A DNA stretch of 64,000 nt from Yamadazyma tenuis (Eukaryota; Ascomycota; Pichiomycetes; Serinales; Debaryomycetaceae): the NCBI RefSeq assembly GCF_029203305.1, contig NC_089467.1, forward strand, positions 620,001 to 684,000, in the 5' to 3' direction. Shown in pieces: positions 19,453 through 29,529 of the stretch (its first letter is position 1; the number at the start of each line of letters is the position of its first letter). Under the pieces are notes generated by a model. It was not told the origin of the DNA. It searched no databases and saw only the letters and a program-made list of their open reading frames with translations. The position numbers were made by a program, and so were the translations under genes.

Positions 19453-20370
19453 ATGGACATCGACAAAGATACCGAAAGTGGGCCTGCCATCACCATCCGA
19501 AGCAGTGAGCGCGACCATGTGAACTTCGTGTTAAAGAATGTCGACCTTGCCGTGGCCAACTCCGTCCGGAGAACCATGATGGCAGAGGTCCCCACCTTGG
19601 CCATAGACTTGGTGGAAATCGACGTTAACACCTCTGTGTTGGCAGATGAGTTTATTGCACACAGATTGGGGCTCATCCCGCTTGTTAGTGATAGCATCGA
19701 CGAGTTGTCGTACTCCCGGGACTGTACGTGTGACCAGTACTGTAATAAATGTTCTGTGAAGTTGGAGCTTGCCGCCAAATGTGATACCGACAGCACCATG
19801 AACATCTACGCCTCGGACTTGGCCAAGTTTCAGAACGGCTCTACGTTGGGCGACCCGGTCATTCGGGATGCACAGGGAAAGGGTTCTTTGATTTGTAAGT
19901 TGAGAAAACACCAGGAGTTGAGAATCACTTGTATAGCTAAGAAGGGTATCGCCAAAGAACATGCCAAATGGTCACCATGTTCGGCAGTAGGGTTTGAGTA
20001 TGATCCTTGGAATAAGTTGAAGCATACTGATTACTGGTACGAAGAAAGCGTTGAAGACGAGTGGCCCAAGTCAGAGAACTGTGAATGGGAAGAAGCTCCT
20101 GATCCAGAGGCACCGTTTGACTATAATGCTAGGGCCAACAACTTCTACGTGGATATTGAGACTATTGGTAGCTTGTCACCAAACGATGTGTTTGTGAAGT
20201 CGCTTGAGACGTTGCAGTTGAAGTTGGCAGGTATATCGGTGGAGTTGAATAAGGATACGGTGGAAAGCAGTAATGCTGAGTCTGGTGGACTTACTACCTA
20301 CGGAAGAAATGGAGGTGAGACGCCAGAAATAAACTACGGTGGAAGCTACGGCGGCTCTAGTTGGTCGTAG
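19453..20370 (+). CDS. RPB3: RNA polymerase II subunit Rpb3
   Basis: Third-largest core subunit of RNA polymerase II, the alpha-like partner of Rpb11 in the assembly platform. The 305 residues include the D-domain start (ITIRSSERDHVNFVLKNVDL), VANSVRRTMMAEVPTLAID and the zinc-binding cysteine cluster CTCDQYCNKC (about 92-101). The C-terminal heterodimerisation part contains FYVDIETIGSLSPNDV. Length fits the family (about 300-320). The tail is Gly/Ser-rich. The gene is divergent from the ATG43-like gene and convergent with HIS6, 207 bases away. Confidence 0.98.
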   Translation: MDIDKDTESGPAITIRSSERDHVNFVLKNVDLAVANSVRRTMMAEVPTLAIDLVEIDVNTSVLADEFIAHRLGLIPLVSDSIDELSYSRDCTCDQYCNKCSVKLELAAKCDTDSTMNIYASDLAKFQNGSTLGDPVIRDAQGKGSLICKLRKHQELRITCIAKKGIAKEHAKWSPCSAVGFEYDPWNKLKHTDYWYEESVEDEWPKSENCEWEEAPDPEAPFDYNARANNFYVDIETIGSLSPNDVFVKSLETLQLKLAGISVELNKDTVESSNAESGGLTTYGRNGGETPEINYGGSYGGSSWS

Positions 20371-20577
20371 GACGATATTATTCGGCCTGTTGGTCGTTAC
20401 GTCTTGAGGCACAATCTGTAATATATCTACAAACTAAAATATACAAGTATCATGAGAGTATGATGTACAGAGCATTTCCAGTCAGTTGTATGAACTACGA
20501 CGTATTCAGCATTCTAGTCAGGTATGCTTTGTGATCTATGACGTATTTAATATGGTTTCTATTAGAGACATATACTC

Positions 20578-21393
20578 CTAGTGACTCTCATTCCAGCCAA
20601 CTAAATCCTCATACTTGACTAATTTCCCGCCAAAAAGATCTAATGCACTGCCATACGTCAAGTCCACCTTATTATCACTCAATTCCAGAACTCGATCAAG
20701 GTCTTCCACCAGTTTAGCACCACCAGCATACACTATTTTTCCTTCAAATCCAACCGGGCACCACTCTCCAAGCTTCTTCACCAAGTCCTCATCAATCCCG
20801 TTGCATAATCCTTCCACATCAGCGGCATGAATCAAAAATTCGTCGCAGTACTGAGAAACTTGCAATAAGAACAGTTCGCTGAGCACACTGGTGGTTAATG
20901 TTTGCCATTTGTTCATGGCCACCACCCATTTGTGCCCGTCATTGTCTGTAACTTTCCGGCAGCTCAAGTCCACAATAAGGCGATGCTTTCCCACCAATTC
21001 AGAAATTTGTTTGAGCTTATTCCAATCAAGCTGCTTTCCCTGAAAGAGCCAGCTGGTGACAATGACATGACTAGCCTTATACTCATCCAACCACGTCAAC
21101 GCGTTGTTGTAGTTGATTCCACCACCCACCTGGAGTTTTTCGGGCCATGTCTGGCAAGCTAGTTTAGCAGCGGCATCGTTTTCAGGGTTGGTTCCAAGCT
21201 TTATGACATGGCACCCGAGCAACTGCGATTCTTTATATACATTGGCGTAGAACGAGGAGGGCTTGGTGGAGACGAAATTCTCAGTGGTACTGGAGTCCGT
21301 GGTTATCACTGCGTCGTCTTGGGTGAGGGTTCCACCCACGATCTGTTTCACCTGTCCTGAGTGGATATCTATACAGCCTCTGAACTTGGTCAT
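20578..21393 (-). CDS. HIS6: Phosphoribosylformimino-AICAR ribotide isomerase (histidine biosynthesis)
   Basis: HisA-type (beta/alpha)8 barrel enzyme of the fourth step of histidine synthesis, isomerising ProFAR to PRFAR in the cytosol. The 271 residues include [21 protein letters not shown], the LQVGGGIN phosphate loop, [28 protein letters not shown] and IVYAGGAK, all typical of eukaryotic His6. Residue 228 in the GGAK-x-VEDL context is encoded by CTG, where Saccharomyces has serine, supporting CUG-Ser decoding. The start is only 47 bases from the divergent FAF1 start. No Gcn4 heptamer is visible in that short gap. Confidence 0.97.
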   Translation of the reverse strand: MTKFRGCIDIHSGQVKQIVGGTLTQDDAVITTDSSTTENFVSTKPSSFYANVYKESQLLGCHVIKLGTNPENDAAAKLACQTWPEKLQVGGGINYNNALTWLDEYKASHVIVTSWLFQGKQLDWNKLKQISELVGKHRLIVDLSCRKVTDNDGHKWVVAMNKWQTLTTSVLSELFLLQVSQYCDEFLIHAADVEGLCNGIDEDLVKKLGEWCPVGFEGKIVYAGGAKLVEDLDRVLELSDNKVDLTYGSALDLFGGKLVKYEDLVGWNESH

Positions 21394-21440
21394 AAATGCG
21401 TTGCGCGAAAAATGTCACCGTCTCAAACTACACTTGTGAG

Positions 21441-22475
21441 ATGAGCGAAGAAGAAGAATACATGCGTGCACTTGAAGTGCAGCGACGCAACTTTGAGGCC
21501 AGTTTCGGCAGTCTTGAAACCATGGGATTTGAGGATAAATCCAAGGTGAAACCTGCAAATGAGCCGAACGATCTGGAAGATGACGATCTCGAGATCGGAA
21601 GCGATGAGCTCAGCGATTTTGACGGTTTTTCAGGAATGCTGGATAGTGAAGGCGCCGAAGATGACGAATCCGATAGCGCAAGTGATCATGGAGAACCACA
21701 ACATGTATCCAAGCCAAAGGTCGTGAAAATCGGCGATAACTACAGTGATGCTCCAATACTATCCAACAAAGACAAAAAGATGCTTAGACAGGGCAGAGCA
21801 CCAATGATGGCCGAAATCGAGGAAAAAGAAAGGAAATTGCACAAATTATCTGCCAAACAACAGCAGAATGCGAAAAAGGAAGACGACGACAACTTGGAAA
21901 ACGATCTAATGCTTCAGAGACTCTTGCAAGAATCGCATATCTTGTCAAAACAAGTGGGGTATTCTGGAGCCGAGTTGACGATGCTGACCCTTGATTACGA
22001 GGATCCAACTGGGAGTGCCAGGAAGAAAGCCTTGACATCACGGTTGAGGAATTTATCGGCAATTAACTCTGGTTCTGGTGGACTTCCCAAGAAGCTTGAG
22101 AAAATGCCCATGGCCATGCGAAAAGGTATGATAAAAAGCCGGGAAAACAGAATCTCCAAGTACGAAAAGGAGGCCAAAGACGCTGGAATTGTGTTATCAA
22201 GAGTCAAGAAAGGAGAGCTTCGAGACTTGGACCTGGGAAGAGGATCTACATTTGCATCTGATCGTTTGGGGACGGGAAAGAAGGAGGTGAATACCGTGAG
22301 AGACAGAGGACTAAGGATCAACTCGGTGGGGAGGTCCACACGAAACGGATTGATGATATCTGCTGATGAGATCAGTCGTATTAATAACGCTGGTTCTCGG
22401 GGTCGTGGTGGCCCTGGTGGCCGTGGTGGTCGTGGTGGTCGGGGTGGTCGGGGTGGCCGCGGTGGCAGAAGATAA
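21441..22475 (+). CDS. FAF1: 40S ribosome assembly factor Faf1
   Basis: Nucleolar factor for 18S rRNA processing and small subunit assembly. The frame is open to an upstream methionine at 21396 that nearly abuts HIS6; the ATG at 21441 gives MSEEEEYMRALEVQRRNFEA, which matches the family start, so I choose it (344 residues). An acidic region, the conserved ILSNKDKKMLRQGRAP segment and the basic KKLEKMPMAMRKGMIKSREN segment are diagnostic. The C-terminus is an RGG/GRG tract of about 25 residues made of RGGRGG repeats, a likely RNA-binding and arginine-methylation target. Confidence 0.92.
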   Translation: MSEEEEYMRALEVQRRNFEASFGSLETMGFEDKSKVKPANEPNDLEDDDLEIGSDELSDFDGFSGMLDSEGAEDDESDSASDHGEPQHVSKPKVVKIGDNYSDAPILSNKDKKMLRQGRAPMMAEIEEKERKLHKLSAKQQQNAKKEDDDNLENDLMLQRLLQESHILSKQVGYSGAELTMLTLDYEDPTGSARKKALTSRLRNLSAINSGSGGLPKKLEKMPMAMRKGMIKSRENRISKYEKEAKDAGIVLSRVKKGELRDLDLGRGSTFASDRLGTGKKEVNTVRDRGLRINSVGRSTRNGLMISADEISRINNAGSRGRGGPGGRGGRGGRGGRGGRGGRR

Positions 22476-22726
22476 CATTTATCAAATGGCTGCGAATTGT
22501 TGCATTGTACAATATACGTCAAACATGATTACCCATTTTTTCGGAAAACAAGTAAACTCTCTTGTAAACATCTTGCAGTACACCCCTAAACCCTGTTTGT
22601 CTTCCAATAATCACACACCCATGGTCAATTTCGTCGATAGGTATGGGTATATTGGTGGGCACACGCCTCTCTTGCTTCGCACTGCATTGATCAAATCATA
22701 AACAAACAAACACAATATATATCCTC

Positions 22727-24814
22727 ATGAGTGAAATCCTACCAAAAAAGAGGGGGCGTGATGGAACCGCCAAGCGGTACCATTCCAACGTCCAAGACCT
22801 CGCTAACATGGGGCGTGTGATCTCGGGGCGTGTTGTTTCCAAGTCAAAGCGGGTGTTATCCAATCGAGGAGACTTGTTCGATGAAGATTCCAATAACTCG
22901 TTTGCTGAAGATGCCATTAATTTTGATCAAAACAGAAACACCATCATGTCCAACTTCGAAGAGTGGATCAAGTTATCCACCGACAACAAGATCACGACCA
23001 AAAACTCCTGGCAATTTGCTTTGATTGATTACTTCCATGACTTGAATGTTATCAAGGACGGAGATGATATCAATTTCCAAAGAGCCTCTGCCACCTTGGA
23101 CGGGTGTGTGAAGATTTACTCCAGTAGAGTGGAGTCTGTTGCCACCGAAACCGGGAAATTGTTAAGTGGTTTGGCCAATAAAAAGAATCAAGACGACGGT
23201 GACGACGGTGTTGAAGACGAAGACAACGATTTGGACCCCACCGCTGATGGCGACACCAGAAGAGCCCGTAAGATCAACCGGGTGTTGGAATCAACGTTGG
23301 TTCCGTTTGAGACGATTCGTGTGAAGAAGTTGGACCAGGAGTTGTCCATTGATCCATTGTTCAAAAAGGCTTTGGCCGAGTTTGATGAAGGAGGAGCAAA
23401 GAGCTTGTTGCTCAACACTCTAAGCATCGACAAGACCGGACGTGTGATATTTGATGCCACCACCACCGGCGCGAAGGCGGATGAGGACGAATCAGAGTCT
23501 TCTGAGAAGTTGGCTATGATTGCCAAATCCATGAACTTTAGTAAAATCGAGTCAATGTTGTTCAAAAACGACAAAACTTTGGACGACTTGGCGATATGTC
23601 CCTCAATGGACCAGTTGAAGGTTGTGTTAAACGACATAGACCAAGCTAAATCGATTTTGACTGATGTCAACAACAAGTTTATGGAAAATAGCCAGGTTTT
23701 GGATGACAAATCTGTTACCAAGATAGAAGAAGGTGGTGGCTTTGATTTCGGAGACTATAACGACAATAACTTTAATGAAGACAACTTTGGGATTAATGAT
23801 AACGATAATGATGACTACGATGATGACTACGACAGGCAGAAGCAGCAAATCAAACAAGAAGATGACGAGGAGTATGAACTAGGACCGGGAAACCAGATCC
23901 TTGATCAGGACTTGATGGCGTACTTTGACGAAACCATGAAGTCCAATTGGAGAGGTCCTGAGCATTGGAAGGTATCTGCCTACAAAAAATCCAAGAACAT
24001 TGCAGACCTCAAGCCAGAAGAGTCTAAGCAACTTGCAGAAACCCAAAAGCCCTCACGAACCAAGAAAGACTCGACAATAGTCGACTTCTTTTCCACCGAC
24101 GAAGTGGATGATGACGATTTGTTTGCACCTCCTAACAGTCTCTCGTACTTGAAGAAAAAGGATAAGGAAGAAGACACAAAACTCCCCCAGGATATCCAGT
24201 ACAACTCAGCCCGACTTGTCACGTTATTCTTAAAACCCAGCAGCAACATTCTCTACTATCCCAAGGTTCGTAAGGCCTCGAACAGTAACCCAGAATCCCA
24301 ATTCACGGATGAGAACTACTTTGCCCACCAATACAACCAGCAGGAGCGGATGGCATCATTCCACCAGGCACAACTCGAGGAAATCAACCACGACTACGAC
24401 GAAGATGATGGCGATGTTTTTGGTGGTATCGATTTCAATGATGTGTTGGAGGAAGGTGAGGGCGATGAAGCCCTTGACAACAAGAACCTCTTGATAGGCG
24501 GACGTAAAGCCCGTCCTGAGTACGTCAACTTCTCCAGAATCTCGAAGCGTGTGGATATCAAGTTGCTCAAAGAGAATTTGTGGAAGGGTATACAAATAGA
24601 AGCTGCTCCGGCTGAACAGGAACTGGAGGCTAAACCAGACACCAAGAATTTCGGGGAGTTGATTGAGAATATTGGAAAAATGTATAGTCCCGAGGAGAAA
24701 AAAGACCTATCGACCAGTTTCTGCTTTATTTGTCTTTTACACTTGGCCAATGAGCATGGATTGTCGGTTCGTGGGAACGAGACCCACGATGATTTAAGTA
24801 TCACTGGTTTTTAA
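22727..24814 (+). CDS. BRN1: Condensin kleisin subunit Brn1 (CAP-H)
   Basis: Kleisin subunit that bridges the Smc2/Smc4 heads and binds the HEAT subunits in condensin, acting in mitotic chromosome compaction. The 695 residues begin with a short basic tail, then the conserved block SNFEEWIKLSTDNKITTKNS and WQFALIDYFHDLNV, followed by FQRASATLDGCVKIYSSRV, all typical of CAP-H. A long acidic centre with many Asp/Asn runs follows. The C-terminal winged-helix part includes RVDIKLLKENLWKGI and FCFICLLHLANEHGL, the Smc-binding end. Length is slightly below the Saccharomyces protein (754). Confidence 0.97.
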   Translation: MSEILPKKRGRDGTAKRYHSNVQDLANMGRVISGRVVSKSKRVLSNRGDLFDEDSNNSFAEDAINFDQNRNTIMSNFEEWIKLSTDNKITTKNSWQFALIDYFHDLNVIKDGDDINFQRASATLDGCVKIYSSRVESVATETGKLLSGLANKKNQDDGDDGVEDEDNDLDPTADGDTRRARKINRVLESTLVPFETIRVKKLDQELSIDPLFKKALAEFDEGGAKSLLLNTLSIDKTGRVIFDATTTGAKADEDESESSEKLAMIAKSMNFSKIESMLFKNDKTLDDLAICPSMDQLKVVLNDIDQAKSILTDVNNKFMENSQVLDDKSVTKIEEGGGFDFGDYNDNNFNEDNFGINDNDNDDYDDDYDRQKQQIKQEDDEEYELGPGNQILDQDLMAYFDETMKSNWRGPEHWKVSAYKKSKNIADLKPEESKQLAETQKPSRTKKDSTIVDFFSTDEVDDDDLFAPPNSLSYLKKKDKEEDTKLPQDIQYNSARLVTLFLKPSSNILYYPKVRKASNSNPESQFTDENYFAHQYNQQERMASFHQAQLEEINHDYDEDDGDVFGGIDFNDVLEEGEGDEALDNKNLLIGGRKARPEYVNFSRISKRVDIKLLKENLWKGIQIEAAPAEQELEAKPDTKNFGELIENIGKMYSPEEKKDLSTSFCFICLLHLANEHGLSVRGNETHDDLSITGF

Positions 24815-24926
24815 AGTACATAGCATTTAGCAGCCGTTTGGTTATATACACGACCCCAGGCCCCACTACCTCACCGCTCGCCACGCACAGAATCACGAAA
24901 AAATTGTAATCGAGAGGCAGCAAGAA

Positions 24927-26930
24927 ATGAACAGAATTTTAGGAGTGACACGGTTCAATACAGTTCCTGTAACAAGACAGTTGCTCGGGATACGTGCTGT
25001 ACGGATGCCGGTTCTTCGCAGAATGGCGCGCTGGCCCCTAGCAACAGCGGTGCGCTCAGTATCAAGTTCCACGATCTCGTTGTTACAATCCCAGGAACAA
25101 ATCGCCAACGCCGATTTGAAAAATACCACCGCCCAGCTTGAGTTCTACAAGTCTCTTCTAGCCCACAACTATCCCCATATTGTGGTGCAACGGTACGAGA
25201 CTCCCGGGATTGCTAACTCACCCGACTGTACCGGTATCTACGTTGAAGCTTTAAACAAGATGGGGAAGAAAGCTAAAGCCGAACAGGTGATGAAGGCCAT
25301 GGCTGCCAATAACGCCCTGGGAATGGGCGCATTCCCCAGTGGCTTCGGCTCCAAGTATGAGCCTGTGCACGTAGTGGTCAGTGAGAGCATTTTCACGATC
25401 ATTTCCAAATGGCTCAAGTGGTTGATTCCGGTGGGAATGTTGACCTATGGTGCCACCAACGCCTTCAACTATTTGGCGGAAAATGGAACCATTTTCAAGA
25501 ACACTGAGGTTGTTGACAAGTCGGTGGACGTGAGTCAGCTGACAGTGAAGTTCTCGGATGTGTGTGGATGTGATGAAGCCCGTGCGGAGCTCGAAGAGAT
25601 TGTTGAATTTTTGAAGGACCCATCCAAGTTCACTGGTTTGGGAGGTAAGTTACCCAAAGGGGTATTGTTGACGGGTCCTCCGGGTACTGGTAAGACGCTT
25701 TTGGCACGTGCCACTGCTGGTGAGGCCGGAGTGCCGTTTTTCTTCATGTCAGGATCCGAGTTCGACGAGCTATACGTGGGTGTTGGGGCCAAGAGAATCA
25801 GAGAGTTGTTCTCACAGGCCCGAGAAAAGTCGCCAGCCATCATCTTCATTGACGAGTTGGATGCCATTGGTGGTAAGAGAAACCCCAAAGACCAGGCATA
25901 TGCCAAGCAGACATTGAACCAGCTCTTGGTGGAATTGGACGGGTTTTCCCAGACATCAGGAATTATTATCATTGGAGCCACTAATTTCCCCGAGAGCTTG
26001 GACAAGGCATTGACAAGACCTGGTCGGTTTGACAAGGAAGTCAATGTTGACTTGCCTGATGTCCGTGGCCGGATCGATATTTTGAAGCATCACATGAAGA
26101 ACGTCGAAACAGCCGAAAGTGTGGACCCATCCATTCTTGCCAGAGGAACTCCTGGGCTTAGTGGAGCCGAATTAATGAACTTGGTCAACCAGGCAGCTGT
26201 GCACGCGTCTCAGTTGTCAGCTCCAGCGGTAGATATGAACCATTTTGAATGGGCTAAGGATAAGATTTTGATGGGGGCTGCGAAACAGAAGATGGTCATC
26301 ACCGAAGAAAGCCGGAAAAACACCGCCTACCACGAAGCTGGTCATGCGATCATGGCCATGTTCTCCAAGGGTGCAACACCTTTATACAAGGCGACGATTT
26401 TACCCCGGGGAAGAGCGTTAGGAATCACCTTCCAGTTACCAGAAATGGACAAGGTGGATATGACCCGTACCGAGTGTTTGGCACGGTTGGACGTATGTAT
26501 GGGAGGTAAAATTGCCGAAGAAATCGTCAACGGGTACGAGAACGTGACCAGTGGATGCTCTAGTGACTTGAGTAATGCCACCAACGTGGCACGTGCCATG
26601 GTATTATCCTACGGAATGAGTAATGTTATTGGGCCCATCAAGTTGAGCGATGACTGGGAAAGTTGGTCGCAGAGCTTGCGTGACTTGGCCGATAAGGAGA
26701 TCCGTAAGTTTTTGGTGGATAGTGAAGAACGGACTCGGAAGGTGTTGAAAGAGAAAGATGTGGAGCTCAAGAGGCTTGCGGAAGGATTATTGGAGTATGA
26801 GACATTAACGAAGGACGAGATGGAGAAGCTTATTCGCAACGAGCCTATCAACAAGACGAAGGTAGTGAGCAACACTGTGATCAAGGCGAACCAGAAATAT
26901 GAGTTGAAGGATGGGGAGAAGATGTCGTAG
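24927..26930 (+). CDS. YME1: Mitochondrial i-AAA protease Yme1
   Basis: ATP-dependent zinc metalloprotease of the mitochondrial inner membrane with its active site facing the intermembrane space. The 667 residues start with an Arg-rich, acid-poor presequence (MNRILGVTRF...). A TM segment lies near residues 158-183. The AAA module has Walker A GPPGTGKT (about 249), Walker B IIFIDELDAIG and the second region of homology ending in LTRPGRFDK. The protease has HEAGH (about residue 469). All catalytic motifs are intact. Upstream spacing from BRN1 is 112 bases; downstream lies the long PHO4 promoter. Confidence 0.98.
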   Translation: MNRILGVTRFNTVPVTRQLLGIRAVRMPVLRRMARWPLATAVRSVSSSTISLLQSQEQIANADLKNTTAQLEFYKSLLAHNYPHIVVQRYETPGIANSPDCTGIYVEALNKMGKKAKAEQVMKAMAANNALGMGAFPSGFGSKYEPVHVVVSESIFTIISKWLKWLIPVGMLTYGATNAFNYLAENGTIFKNTEVVDKSVDVSQLTVKFSDVCGCDEARAELEEIVEFLKDPSKFTGLGGKLPKGVLLTGPPGTGKTLLARATAGEAGVPFFFMSGSEFDELYVGVGAKRIRELFSQAREKSPAIIFIDELDAIGGKRNPKDQAYAKQTLNQLLVELDGFSQTSGIIIIGATNFPESLDKALTRPGRFDKEVNVDLPDVRGRIDILKHHMKNVETAESVDPSILARGTPGLSGAELMNLVNQAAVHASQLSAPAVDMNHFEWAKDKILMGAAKQKMVITEESRKNTAYHEAGHAIMAMFSKGATPLYKATILPRGRALGITFQLPEMDKVDMTRTECLARLDVCMGGKIAEEIVNGYENVTSGCSSDLSNATNVARAMVLSYGMSNVIGPIKLSDDWESWSQSLRDLADKEIRKFLVDSEERTRKVLKEKDVELKRLAEGLLEYETLTKDEMEKLIRNEPINKTKVVSNTVIKANQKYELKDGEKMS

Positions 26931-27802
26931 CAGGCATCAGTAGTACCAGCCGGTTGATATAATCAATGTGTAAATAATATATAAACAAATTAATTTTGGG
27001 ATGTAGAACCATAATTTTATACGTTCTTCATATTCTGCATCTCCATCAGGTAATCTCACAGATAAGCGCATTGGGGAGTGCGCGCGTGTCCTTACCGACA
27101 GTGCTCTCCATACCCGCGTCGACAAACCGCTGCCACCACGTGGGACCTAATTAACTGAATACGAGGTATTTCCCAAAGGAGTCACAGTGGCTGGTCGACG
27201 TCAATAAGATCACAAGACTGGAGGTATTAGCTCCTCGGTTTTGGCCGCCTAATTTTTCACGGGGTAGGCTGTAACACCATTTGATTAGGGGGTGCTTGGC
27301 AAGGCTGGCCCACAAAAACTGGCAGGTGCTAACGTCCCAAGACGCACGTAGGGCAGGGGAGACCGGCGCTCGCAACCGCTACCCCGGGTATTTTCGCAGA
27401 GATCTTGGGCGAAAGACTTCGACCCTGGCGGTAGTTTAGGGGCGTGCTCGCCCTATGCACCACCCGCAGTGTGCTGGAATATTGAAAGTGAGTGTAGATT
27501 GGCCAATTTTAAGACTGAAAGTCCAGGTACTTGCCATTATGGCATACTAGAGCCATTTTGGCTAAGCCGACACTATTGTATCTTCTCCCCCCAAAATCGC
27601 CGATATCTCGCGTATATTCCTTCCCAACTCTGCCGTGCTTTCAAATTAGAAAAAAAATATCCCAATTGCAGTATTAAATTTTGTGCCAGTGCGAATCATT
27701 TAAATACAATCCCAGTGCCAAAAAAACCAATACCTATAACCTACTTTTTATTCCTACCGATTTCAATCGCCTGAGGTTTCAAATAAAACTCAGCGCTTCC
27801 GC
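26931..27802. other. Intergenic: PHO4 promoter and YME1 3' flank
   Basis: A stretch of 872 bases with no supported gene. It holds a CACGTGGG element at 27137-27144. A rather GC-rich patch (about 27280-27480) contains a small hairpin TAGGGGCG-TGCT-CGCCCTA (about 27439-27457). An A/T-rich pyrimidine-biased leader precedes the PHO4 ATG. Confidence 0.5.
27137..27144 (+). promoter_or_regulatory. High-affinity Pho4-type E-box (CACGTGGG)
   Basis: CACGTGGG is the preferred Pho4 site in Saccharomyces; flanking GG favours Pho4, whereas a preceding T favours Cbf1. It sits about 660 bases upstream of the PHO4 start codon and about 200 bases after YME1, so PHO4 is the likely target. Confidence 0.5.
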
Positions 27803-29116
27803 ATGATGGATCAGACTAACTGGGAATCCTTCACGCCCGTCAAGTCCGACTACTTTGAATTGAATGATCAGCTAATCGACATCAAGGCTGAAACCGAAAA
27901 CGACCAGTTTCTCCTCCAACAACTCGACCACAACCTCTACGATGGCGTGACCGATGGCGACGGTGATGGTAAGCATGCGCCCAAGAATGACGCCTTGACC
28001 AAGTTGAACGACTTTTCCTTGGATAATTACAACTTTGAAGACCTCAATCACGACATGAGCGAGTTGGGGTACCGCCATGGCGATGCCCCAACAGGTGGTG
28101 ATATCGCCGGCGCTGGCGCTGGTGCGCCCCTGACGTACCGTCATAACTCGTCGCTGGCGTTCCCGCCCACGGGATCAGTGCAGAACACCCCCAGCATGCT
28201 CCCTCACAAACACCAACAGCTTGTGAACCACAACCAAGTAGTAAGCTCACCCATATTACCGAGCCAAAACGACAAGTCATTCAACAACCAGCACTATTAT
28301 CATAAGCTCAGCCGCAACAAGCTGAAGGAGGCGTTGGAATCCATGCCACAGCTGCAACATATCCGACCCGACGTGATATTCACGCCGTTGATGTCCCCCC
28401 ACCATACGCCCGCCGACTCGCGCGGGAAGTTCGCGGTACAGGCGAGCTTCGAGCCGTTAACGTCGCCGGCGTTGGCAGCACAGACCCACGGCCCGTCAGA
28501 CGCCGTGTCCAAGCGGCGGTCTTCGTCGCTGGTGTTCTCCACCGTGAACGAGAACAAGCCCGTGTCGTTCAAGCGTCGCACGCCCCATGGCACGCCGATA
28601 CTCCCTAGCAACGGGTCCAGCAGTGGTGTGGATGGTGGGACCCATTTCGAGGGACTCCCCGATGCGTCTATGAGTGTGAGTAGTTCGTCTACGCCGATGC
28701 TCCCGCCCCAGAGCTATAAGAAAATCGATCCTGAGTCGTCCACCACGTCGCCGCAGATGATGGGCTTCACGATGGGGAAGTTGGCTAAACAAAAACTGCA
28801 GCCACCGCCGCCTGTCGACAGTCCTCCCACGAGCTCGCGCAAACTGTCGTACGACTCGTCGCGGTCCAACGACACGTCGCCCAGTCTCGCGCCCATGGGA
28901 AAGGAAAAGCCGTCGACGAAGAAGGCGTCGCATAAACTAGCGGAGCAGGGCAGAAGAAATAGAATGAATGTGGCGGTGCAGTCGCTTGGGCTTCTTGTGC
29001 CGCAGAAGTACCACGAGCGGGTAGCAATTCCATCAAAGGCCACAACGGTGGAGTTGGCTTCGAGTTATATCAAGGATTTGGTGAGGGAGGTTGAGGAGTT
29101 GAAGAAGAGGAGTTAG
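27803..29116 (+). CDS. PHO4: Phosphate-responsive bHLH transcription factor Pho4
   Basis: The protein has 437 residues. The C-terminal basic helix-loop-helix (about 370-437) has the basic region KKASHKLAEQGRRNRMNVAV and loop/helix 2 with PSKATTVELASSYIKDLVRE, matching the Pho4 family, including the His-Glu-Arg contacts that read CACGTG. The N-terminus is acidic with aromatic residues (WESFTPVKSDYFELND), a probable activation region. Several Ser-Pro motifs in the middle (for example LTSPALA and LMSPHHT) are candidate Pho85-Pho80 phosphorylation sites. The start has two adjacent ATGs; the first is used. The long 5' region contains a Pho4-type site. Confidence 0.94.
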   Translation: MMDQTNWESFTPVKSDYFELNDQLIDIKAETENDQFLLQQLDHNLYDGVTDGDGDGKHAPKNDALTKLNDFSLDNYNFEDLNHDMSELGYRHGDAPTGGDIAGAGAGAPLTYRHNSSLAFPPTGSVQNTPSMLPHKHQQLVNHNQVVSSPILPSQNDKSFNNQHYYHKLSRNKLKEALESMPQLQHIRPDVIFTPLMSPHHTPADSRGKFAVQASFEPLTSPALAAQTHGPSDAVSKRRSSSLVFSTVNENKPVSFKRRTPHGTPILPSNGSSSGVDGGTHFEGLPDASMSVSSSSTPMLPPQSYKKIDPESSTTSPQMMGFTMGKLAKQKLQPPPPVDSPPTSSRKLSYDSSRSNDTSPSLAPMGKEKPSTKKASHKLAEQGRRNRMNVAVQSLGLLVPQKYHERVAIPSKATTVELASSYIKDLVREVEELKKRS

Positions 29117-29529
29117 GTAAAGGGAGATAAGAGGAAGACGATCTAAGACGAACCAAACCCTGAAAAACTTAACTGAAGAAGCATCGTCCAACACAAGAGA
29201 ATAAAATTTACTTGTCCTCAGATCAGAGCGTAACTCAACACCCATAGCCCCCCAGTGGTACTGCCCATAATAGAAGGAATTGTGCTTATGTAACCACCTG
29301 ACTCAATGAACGCTCTTTCCTCTTCTAATCCCGTGCACTTGCTCTTACTAATGGTAGCTGCAGGCGTACGGAGAACGCGCGGAAATCGACGGAGACGTCA
29401 ACTTCTAAGCATGTGCAGGACGTGCGGCTCATGTCTGTTTCTCCGTCTCCGTGTATGCTTTCCTGAGAATTATAAATACCTTCGGTTCCCCAGCGCTTTA
29501 CATACTTTAACTACGTATTTTAACATACA
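29117..29529. other. Intergenic: promoter of the DHA2 transporter
   Basis: The 413 bases contain a cluster of CGGAGA motifs (29369-29451) and a TATA element TATAAATA at 29471-29478, 52-59 bases before the transporter ATG. No supported gene. Confidence 0.5.
29369..29451. promoter_or_regulatory. CGG-triplet cluster (zinc-cluster activator sites)
   Basis: CGGAGA occurs on the plus strand at 29369 and 29390, with CGGAAA between them at 29380, and twice in direct contact on the minus strand at 29440-29451. CGG triplets are the half-sites of Zn2Cys6 factors, which control many fungal drug transporters. The factor itself cannot be named from the sequence. Confidence 0.5.

Noticed and set aside
27439..27457. 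Hairpin in the PHO4 promoter as a possible RNA element
   Set aside because: A single bulged 7-bp stem in GC-rich DNA is common by chance and lacks a terminator or conserved partner.
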